Source of the DNA: Gilvimarinus sp. DA14
Lineage (GTDB): Bacteria > Pseudomonadota > Gammaproteobacteria > Pseudomonadales > Cellvibrionaceae
Direction: 5' to 3'
Assembly (NCBI RefSeq): GCF_024204685.1
Contig: NZ_CP100350.1
Span: 1,838,501 to 1,902,500, forward strand
DNA: 64,000 bases
Part shown: positions 53,757 through 64,000 of the stretch, piece by piece
Layout: each line of letters opens with the position of its first letter
Position numbering within the stretch: position 1 is the stretch's first letter
Translations under genes and position numbers: made by a program
The notes under the pieces: model-generated
Seen by the model: only the letters and a program-made list of their open reading frames with translations
What the model was told of the DNA's origin: nothing
Databases searched by the model: none

Positions 53757-54245
53757 TCAACCGGGCGGGCGACCCACGCGAACGCCGGGATCAGCTGAGG
53801 TATAAATTGTCGCCTCGCCGGATTTATTATCCCGGTACATTGCCACAAAACTGAAATCCACATCTTCGTTCGAGTCATCGAAGTTGTGAATGGTCAGCAC
53901 CAACTCGCATCCATCCTGAGCAACCCGAGTTTCAATATCGTGCAGCGTGTCACCTTTACCCGGTGCGTAAATCAGCCCATCCTCAATAAAACGCCACTGA
54001 CCTTTTTTATCATCTGTTTTGAGATGAAACACCAGTACCGCTTTTTCATAACGACGGTCATCGGCATCCGACTCAGGGTCAAAGGCCACCGTAATATTTT
54101 GAAAGCTCTTCTTTTTACCCACGCCGTTCATTGGCCAAACCTGCGCGCTGCCTTTCTCGGGTAACTGCGGGCTCAGCTCTATAGAGACGATCTGGGCACC
54201 GCCCTTGGGAACCACTAATTCATAGTTTTGTGTTTTCTTCGCCAT
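53757..54245 (-). CDS. Protein of unknown function
   Basis: 162 residues, no signal peptide or membrane segment. Beta-rich and acidic: ELVVPKGGAQIVSIELSP, FDPESDADDRRYEKAVLVFHLKT and IHNFDDSNEDVDFSFVAMYRD. The overall appearance is of a small beta-sandwich cytoplasmic protein. I do not recognise the family with certainty; the DP-EP family is one possibility. It is convergent with the kinase gene and 36 bases upstream of the next TonB receptor gene in the same direction. Confidence 0.6.
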   Translation of the reverse strand: MAKKTQNYELVVPKGGAQIVSIELSPQLPEKGSAQVWPMNGVGKKKSFQNITVAFDPESDADDRRYEKAVLVFHLKTDDKKGQWRFIEDGLIYAPGKGDTLHDIETRVAQDGCELVLTIHNFDDSNEDVDFSFVAMYRDNKSGEATIYTSADPGVRVGRPPG

Positions 54246-54281
54246 ACATTAATCCTTCTCTAAAGCCTTGATCCTATCGCC

Positions 54282-56540
54282 TTAAAAACGCACGCGCGCA
54301 CTCAAGGTTATGCTGCGAGGACGAGTAATATAATCAAAGCGCCCCTGCTGGCCATATTCAGGTCTGTACCTGCCGCCAGTAATAGCGCGCTCATCAGTGA
54401 TATTGTCGATATCCGCCGCCAGATACCAAGCACCCCACTCTATTCCGGCATGTGCGTTCACAAGGGTATAACCGGATAAGCTCTGATAATCGGCGAAGGT
54501 TTCGTTCAAGGCGGTGGTGGTGTCGCCAACGGTCACCAGCGATACTAGGGTATCCAGCTCAAAAGCGTCAAACGAATGCCGACCATCCAGCGCCAAATTC
54601 CACTGTTCACGAGGCGAGCCCGGCAGGCGGTCATCTTTTTGTGGATAGGCATCCATCACTAATTCGGCGTCGGCGGGTTCATCAATACGAGCATCGTTAT
54701 AGCTGCCGCCAAACTTCAGTCCCCAAGAGGGCGAGAGTGACCAATAGCCTTCTAGTTCAACACCTTGAACCAAAGCGCTGCCCGAATTCACGTTAACGAG
54801 ATAGCCATAATCATCATAGGCGCTCTGCTGAATCTGTTTCCAGTCAATTAAATAGACACTGGCGTTCAGACTTAGGCGCGACCACAGCTCGTTGGTTTTT
54901 ATCCCCAGCTCATAGTGTTCGGCATAGTCTGGGCTGTAGGTGCGATTATTTTCGATCCCGGCGGGCAGTGCATTGCTGCCGCCACGGCGAAAGCCCTCTG
55001 AGTAAACCCCGTACCAGTGCACACCGGCAGTGGTCTCATATTGCGCGCTGGCCTTCCATAAAAAGCCGTCGTCGCTCTCCTCGTCGGCGTCGCAATAGGG
55101 CGTAGGTTCAACCCCATTAAAGCGATCATTCATGGGAAACATCGAGCAGATGGTTAAGTCATCAGTTTGATCGTAGTAGCGCCCACCCAGGGTCACCGTC
55201 CAGTGCTGGCTCAGCTTATGGGAGGACTCGGCAAAAATAGCCGACTCACCCAACTCTTCAATTTGTTCGGCGTAGTAATCGCGCGGCTCTGGCTCATCTA
55301 GCCCCCAGAAGATATCCAACCCAGGGGCTAAATCCACCACCGTGCCATCAATTTTATCTTTGCTGTAATACGCACCGACTAACCACTGCCAGACATCGGC
55401 AGACTCGGGCGAGGTCAAACGCAGTTCAGTGGTGTCTTTACTAACCGTAAAGTCTGAGACAGTTTCAGAGGCAAAGTCTTCATAAGGCGAGTAAAACGAC
55501 GAATCGTAATAAACCTCATCCAGCCACAGTAAATAATCTGTCTGATCGGCGCGGCGCTCGGTCTGATAATCGTAACGGCTTTGTATAAACGTCGCGGTCG
55601 CAAAATCAAAATCGTAACTGGCGGTGATATTCGCCATATGTAACTCGGTATCGGCGGGCTGTAAAAACCGGCTGGAGGCGCCATAGGCATCGCCGGTAAA
55701 AGGCTCATTGCTCGCCTGGCGATCTTCCACGGTGCGATCCTGATAATGGTAGCTGCCATCCAATCGCAGACGCTCGCTGGGCTGCCAACGCAGGCTTAAG
55801 CGCGCCTGCTCGCCCTCTTCGCTGTTAATGTCAGATGCAGGCCCCGCGAGCAGATAATCGTTGTCGATAAACCCGGCTACTTCGTCTTTGCTCAAGACCA
55901 GCCGCGCAGCAAAGTTATCGCCCACGGGAAGGTTGCTGACCAAGGTGGAGGCATAACCCAGATCGTCACTGTGAGCCGTATCGGTAATGCTGGCGCTCAG
56001 CTCTGTCTGATAGTCGCCCAACTGGGGCTTGGCCGTGCTGTAGCGCACAATACCGGCCAGCGAACTGCTGCCGTACAAAGTGCCTTGCGGCCCCTTCAAA
56101 ACTTCTACCTGCTCTAAATCAAGCAATTGCATATCCGGGGGTAAAAAATCCCCTTGCAGCGGGATATTGTCCACGTAGCGGGTAACCGTGCCGCCATTGC
56201 CACCCAGATCGTCTGACGCAACACTGTCATTGCGCAGGCCGCGAATAATTAATGGCGTGGGATTGCGGCTGCCGGTATCGACAATATTAAAACCGGGGGT
56301 CTGGCCTGCCAGCGCGTTCAATGTCAGCGGCTGCTGCCTGTCGAGCCACCACTTTTCATGCACCGACACTGAGCCGGCAAAGCTCGCCTGGGTTTGTTCT
56401 CGTTTACCCGATACGACCACCACTTCATGGATGGTCTCGGTCTGCTTCGTATCCGCTTCACCGGCTGCGTGCACCATAGCCGGCAAAAGTGCCACGACTA
56501 AGACCGGGCCCTGCCCGCGGAAAATAAGGTTTTTTATCAT
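54282..56540 (-). CDS. TonB-dependent receptor, siderophore/vitamin type
   Basis: 752 residues. The signal peptide ends near MVHAA; a TonB box-like ETIHEVVVVSGKR follows; the plug domain has VEVLKGPQGTLYGSSSLAGIVRYST; the barrel ends RSITLSARVRF with terminal Phe. The late-barrel pattern YSPDYAEHYELGIKTNELW and VNAHAGIEWGAWYLAADIDNITDE is usual for this class. It resembles receptors of the FecA/FhuA-like superfamily common in polysaccharide-degrading marine bacteria, but the substrate is unknown. No partner transporter or regulator gene is nearby. Confidence 0.9.
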   Translation of the reverse strand: MIKNLIFRGQGPVLVVALLPAMVHAAGEADTKQTETIHEVVVVSGKREQTQASFAGSVSVHEKWWLDRQQPLTLNALAGQTPGFNIVDTGSRNPTPLIIRGLRNDSVASDDLGGNGGTVTRYVDNIPLQGDFLPPDMQLLDLEQVEVLKGPQGTLYGSSSLAGIVRYSTAKPQLGDYQTELSASITDTAHSDDLGYASTLVSNLPVGDNFAARLVLSKDEVAGFIDNDYLLAGPASDINSEEGEQARLSLRWQPSERLRLDGSYHYQDRTVEDRQASNEPFTGDAYGASSRFLQPADTELHMANITASYDFDFATATFIQSRYDYQTERRADQTDYLLWLDEVYYDSSFYSPYEDFASETVSDFTVSKDTTELRLTSPESADVWQWLVGAYYSKDKIDGTVVDLAPGLDIFWGLDEPEPRDYYAEQIEELGESAIFAESSHKLSQHWTVTLGGRYYDQTDDLTICSMFPMNDRFNGVEPTPYCDADEESDDGFLWKASAQYETTAGVHWYGVYSEGFRRGGSNALPAGIENNRTYSPDYAEHYELGIKTNELWSRLSLNASVYLIDWKQIQQSAYDDYGYLVNVNSGSALVQGVELEGYWSLSPSWGLKFGGSYNDARIDEPADAELVMDAYPQKDDRLPGSPREQWNLALDGRHSFDAFELDTLVSLVTVGDTTTALNETFADYQSLSGYTLVNAHAGIEWGAWYLAADIDNITDERAITGGRYRPEYGQQGRFDYITRPRSITLSARVRF

Positions 56541-56623
56541 TTACTTGCCCCCAAGTTGTTCTAATCGCTGCGGCACTGATACCTCAGCACTGCGGCGCCC
56601 TGAACTTGTTATATAGCGATTAT

Positions 56624-56645
56624 AAAAAAGGCGCCTGTGGCGCCT
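56624..56645 (-). terminator. Rho-independent terminator after parE
   Basis: On the minus strand AGGCGCC-ACA-GGCGCCT is followed by T6. It lies about 40 bases after the parE stop. Confidence 0.92.
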
Positions 56646-56685
56646 AAAACAAACAGCGAAAATTATGCCATAACCAGGCATTAAC

Positions 56686-58584
<1,899 letters not shown>

Positions 58585-58594
58585 TTAAGTGGAA

Positions 58595-59191
58595 TTAACG
58601 AGAGGCCGCTTTTTCAAACGTCCGGAAAAATTCGATGATCTCGCCCAGATGCCGTTCAAACGCCACAAAACTGTGGTCGCCCCCCTCTTCCACCAGCTGC
58701 TTACTACCAGCGTACTTGGCTACCGCTTGGCGGTAATCCAGGGTTTCATCGCCAGTTTGCACCATCAGCCAATAATTGTCGGGCCGGGTAATAGGGGTAG
58801 AGTCGGCCGCGCGAATTTCGTCGACATGGCGGGGCTCCAGGCGGTAGCTATCATCGGTGTGATAGGCGTTGAGGTCAACACCCAAATAATCCGGCATAAA
58901 CTGCCAGGGCGCCACTGCCGGATTCACTAGCACGGCGGGGCGGTTGTAGCGCTCCGCCACCCAGGTGGCCCAGAAGCCACCGAGAGAGCTGCCGATTAAC
59001 CACACGGGCTCGGGCTGTAAAAACTCCATCAGGGCTTTTAATTCGGCCTGGGTTTGCGCCGGATAGGGCGTTAACTGGGGGCAGTGGAAACTCAACTCGG
59101 GTTGCTGTTCGCTCAGCCAGGCTTTCATTTGCCGCGCTTTGAACGATAATGGCGAGCTTAAAAAACCGTGCAAATAGACAATGGCAGACAT
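58595..59191 (-). CDS. yqiA: YqiA-type alpha/beta-hydrolase (esterase)
   Basis: 198 residues. The nucleophile elbow is IGSSLGGFWATWVAERY (Ser in GSSLGG), the early loop is YLHGFLSSPLSFKA, and the end has the catalytic His in EGGDHSFVAFERH. Members hydrolyse short-chain esters of unknown physiological origin. It lies 19 bases before parE and 15 bases after cpdA. Confidence 0.93.
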   Translation of the reverse strand: MSAIVYLHGFLSSPLSFKARQMKAWLSEQQPELSFHCPQLTPYPAQTQAELKALMEFLQPEPVWLIGSSLGGFWATWVAERYNRPAVLVNPAVAPWQFMPDYLGVDLNAYHTDDSYRLEPRHVDEIRAADSTPITRPDNYWLMVQTGDETLDYRQAVAKYAGSKQLVEEGGDHSFVAFERHLGEIIEFFRTFEKAASR

Positions 59192-59206
59192 AAATACTCT
59201 AAGCCG

Positions 59207-60031
59207 CTAATACCCGGCAGACTTATAATCAATCACATAACTTTTATCGGTCACTCGCGAAACACCTGTTTCAAGGCGGCCGTCCGGGTATAAATCGAAC
59301 CAGCGATAACCGGGCATTTGCGTGTCCACGGTAAAGTCATCACAACCAGGCTTAAACTGCACACACGTTGACGGGGTTGCCAGCAGCAATCGCTCATCCA
59401 ATAACCGCTCGAAAGTCTGGTGCACATGGCCCCAGCAAACCGCTTTTACCTGGCTCTGGCTTTCCAGTGCGGCAAAAAATTCGGCGTGGTTGCGCACGAT
59501 ATACTGGTCTATCCATTCGCTGCCCACCGCCACCGGCTGGTGGTGGAGCATAATCAGAGTTGGGGTGTCCGGGTGAGCGGCCAGGGTATCGCGTAAAAAC
59601 GCCATTTCGGCGGCCGCCAGCTCGCCGTGAACATAGCCGGGAACACTGGAATCCAACAATACCAGTAACCAGCCACCCACTAGCATGGTTCGGTGGGCGG
59701 GCTGGGTAACGTGAGCCACCTGATACATGACATCGGCCAGATCGTGATTGCCGGGCAGCCACCCCAAGGGACAGTCGAAGTTGCGTTGCAGGGTATCAAG
59801 AAAGCGGCTGTAGCAATCGGCATCTGGCTCGCTGGCCACGTCACCGGTGCAGACTACGGCCGCTGGGTCAGGCTGCTCGCGGGCGATCAGCGCCAGCACA
59901 TCGGCCAGACTCTGGTCGGTATTCAGGCCCAGCAGTGTGTCCCCGTCGGCCGCGCCCAGGTGGGTGTCAGTGATCTGAATCAAGCGCACAGGAGTTCCGG
60001 TGCTTTGTGTGGATATCGCGCTCGCCGCCAT
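59207..60031 (-). CDS. cpdA: 3',5'-cyclic AMP phosphodiesterase
   Basis: Metallophosphoesterase that breaks down cAMP. The family metal motifs are all present: ITDTHLGA, VCTGDVAS, LPGNHDLADVM, LHHQPV and WGHVHQTF. 274 residues, normal length. AGAGG precedes the ATG closely. In the conserved order nudF-yqiB-cpdA-yqiA-parE; here 156 bases separate it from yqiB, with no recognisable gene between. Confidence 0.94.
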   Translation of the reverse strand: MAASAISTQSTGTPVRLIQITDTHLGAADGDTLLGLNTDQSLADVLALIAREQPDPAAVVCTGDVASEPDADCYSRFLDTLQRNFDCPLGWLPGNHDLADVMYQVAHVTQPAHRTMLVGGWLLVLLDSSVPGYVHGELAAAEMAFLRDTLAAHPDTPTLIMLHHQPVAVGSEWIDQYIVRNHAEFFAALESQSQVKAVCWGHVHQTFERLLDERLLLATPSTCVQFKPGCDDFTVDTQMPGYRWFDLYPDGRLETGVSRVTDKSYVIDYKSAGY

Positions 60032-60187
60032 TACCTCTAATGATCCTTGTTGTTACACCAAATCTGCGTCCATAGCAGAAATTTGACACAACGATAAACG
60101 GTAATAGGCGCCAAATCCAGAGGACGCAAGCACCGCGCAGCAAAACTATGACGCTCACCCCACTTTTTCGGACTTAACGTGCAGCGA

Positions 60188-60637
60188 TCAAGACAGGATA
60201 ATTTCGTGCAGCGAGTGACCATTCTTCAGACAATGGTGTAGCCACTCACCCAAAAAACGATTGAACTGGGATTTTTCGTCGGATTGATACATCTTCTGGT
60301 TGGGGTAGTCGTAGCGAACCTCAAGGCGGCGGTGCCCTTCCCACGCTAAGACTTCGGCAAGCGCCGCATCATGGTAGAGGCGCACCAGCAATTGTGGACT
60401 CTGCAGCCAGTCACTGCCGGTGTCGTCCACCCGACTGACCCGCAGTGTGGTGGTATAGCGCATACGTTCGGTCACCTCGATACGCATCTCCCAGCTGCTG
60501 GCGCCCTGCTCAACGGCAAACTGCCAGCTATCGCGCGCCTCAAAGCCCGGTGTCAGCTTCAGCAGCAACCAGTAGTTGGCCTCACACTGGGCCATGTGCC
60601 GGGGAAAGTCGACTTTGTAGCGCTCTTTAATCGCGAT
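60188..60637 (-). CDS. yqiB: DUF1249 protein YqiB, apparently started at ATC
   Basis: Small cytoplasmic protein of unknown function in the conserved parE-nudF neighbourhood. The body has RYTTTLRVSRV, VRLYHDAALAEVLAWE, YDYPNQKMYQSDEKSQ and FLGEWLHHCL, which match the family. The first ATG (60595) would omit the family's conserved N terminus (as I recall it, xERYxVD....CEANY), yet that sequence is encoded in frame just upstream as KERYKVDF and CEANY. No ATG, GTG, TTG or CTG occurs between there and an in-frame stop at 60656-60658. GAGG at 60647-60650 is 9 bases before the ATC at 60637, making ATC the best start; ATT at 60631 is the alternative. Confidence 0.8.
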   Translation of the reverse strand: MAIKERYKVDFPRHMAQCEANYWLLLKLTPGFEARDSWQFAVEQGASSWEMRIEVTERMRYTTTLRVSRVDDTGSDWLQSPQLLVRLYHDAALAEVLAWEGHRRLEVRYDYPNQKMYQSDEKSQFNRFLGEWLHHCLKNGHSLHEIILS

Positions 60638-60641
60638 GACG

Positions 60642-61274
60642 TTATACCTCTTGCATCAATTGCGGGCGATTCAGTGCCAACCATTGCAACGTAATCAGGG
60701 CCGCCGGATTATTCCAGCGACCGGTGTAAAGGGAGCCGAGTACAGCCTCTGCGCTGAGAACATGCATTTTAATGTCCTCGTGCTCTTCGGGCAGACCGAA
60801 GACGCCTCCAGCATCAGTGAGGTCGCAAAGGCCAATATACAAGTAGAGCTTCTCATCACAGCCGCCGGGGCTGGCGCGGTAGTTACCAATGTAGCGCAAC
60901 TCCACCTCGTGAATACCCGCCTCTTCTACCAGCTCGCGACGGGCGACATCCTCAGCAGTTTCGCCCTCTTCCATCATGCCCGCCACGACCTCAAGACACC
61001 AGGGGCCGGATTCATCGCGCAGCGCACCAATACGAAACTGCTCCACCAACGCCAACTCATCGCGGCGCGCATCGTACAAAAGCACCCCCACGGCCTGAGG
61101 GCGGTAGACAATTTCCCGACTCAAGGGTTCGCCCCAATCGCCATCGGCAAACTGTCGATGGCGCAGGGTGACTTCATCGGCATGAAAAAAGCCCCGGTAC
61201 AGCGGCTTGCGCTCCATTATTTCCACGTCGTCGCGGTCGAATACGGGCGGTGCAATCTCGGGGCTTTTACTCAT
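60642..61274 (-). CDS. nudF: ADP-ribose diphosphatase (Nudix)
   Basis: Hydrolyses ADP-ribose to AMP and ribose 5-phosphate. The Nudix box is complete: GMMEEGETAEDVARRELVEEAGI (split here for length as GMMEEGETAED and VARRELVEEAGI). At 210 residues it matches E. coli NudF, with the typical VGVLLYDARRDELALVEQFR and SPGGCDEKLYLYIG. It lies 6 bases after thiC and its last codons carry the ribosome binding site of yqiB. Confidence 0.93.
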   Translation of the reverse strand: MSKSPEIAPPVFDRDDVEIMERKPLYRGFFHADEVTLRHRQFADGDWGEPLSREIVYRPQAVGVLLYDARRDELALVEQFRIGALRDESGPWCLEVVAGMMEEGETAEDVARRELVEEAGIHEVELRYIGNYRASPGGCDEKLYLYIGLCDLTDAGGVFGLPEEHEDIKMHVLSAEAVLGSLYTGRWNNPAALITLQWLALNRPQLMQEV

Positions 61275-61280
61275 ACTTAC

Positions 61281-64000
<2,720 letters not shown>

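Noticed and set aside
42915-56540. Phage-defence or secretion island
   Set aside because: No nuclease, restriction, toxin, integrase or secretion ATPase genes are seen; the genes are sensory, regulatory and receptor types.

Overview
The window looks like chromosomal DNA of a free-living gammaproteobacterium, most likely of the Cellvibrio/Saccharophagus/Gilvimarinus group. Three things point there: the gene order (pgeF-rluD / bamD; parE-yqiA-cpdA-yqiB-nudF-thiC; ribF-ileS-lspA-fkpB-ispH beside a type IV pilin cluster), the Ser-rich linker in a lipoprotein, and several large TonB receptors. This assignment rests on protein resemblance and synteny judged by eye, not on a search.

Layout. 1-3.6 kb: the end of a large GAF-GGDEF signalling protein, a fructokinase (mak) and a PilZ protein. 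3.8-9 kb: leuA, a long HolD-like protein and rimI face ilvIH. 9.4-15.5 kb: a DUF4124 protein, a 15-copy heptanucleotide repeat, clpB with a heat-shock type promoter, pgeF, rluD and bamD. 15.57-16.88 kb: an intact IS4-family element inserted in the loop of the former bamD/nadE terminator. 16.9-29.7 kb: nadE, pilS-pilR, then the opposing operon fimT-pilV-pilW-pilX-pilY1-pilE and a separate pseudopilin gene. 29.7-35.4 kb: ispH, fkpB, lspA, ileS, ribF. 35.6-42.8 kb: a ThuA/sugar-dehydrogenase/cytochrome c lipoprotein, radA, a YrhK protein, a helical unknown and two lipoproteins. 42.9-56.5 kb: an accessory signalling region. 56.7-64 kb: parE, yqiA, cpdA, yqiB, nudF, thiC and a partial thiD.

The most interesting part is 42.9-53.7 kb. 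A sigma-54 activator with a receiver domain is divergent from an apparent operon encoding a receiver-GGDEF protein, a TonB-dependent receptor, a YfiR-like periplasmic protein and a membrane histidine kinase with a periplasmic CxxC. Between the two units lie a textbook -24/-12 promoter and a ladder of TAAGCGA-like repeats at near-helical spacing. Together they suggest one self-contained circuit from outer-membrane ligand to c-di-GMP. Next to it, an FHA-winged-helix fusion and a Ser/Thr kinase-TPR protein form a second, phosphorylation-based pair.

Other points: four intergenic loci carry short tandem heptamers of a shared G-N4-AC-like pattern; yqiB has no ATG, GTG, TTG or CTG able to produce its conserved N terminus and appears to start at ATC; and a perfect 17-bp inverted repeat spans the stop codon of the Ser/Thr kinase gene. 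No tRNA, rRNA or CRISPR array was recognised.
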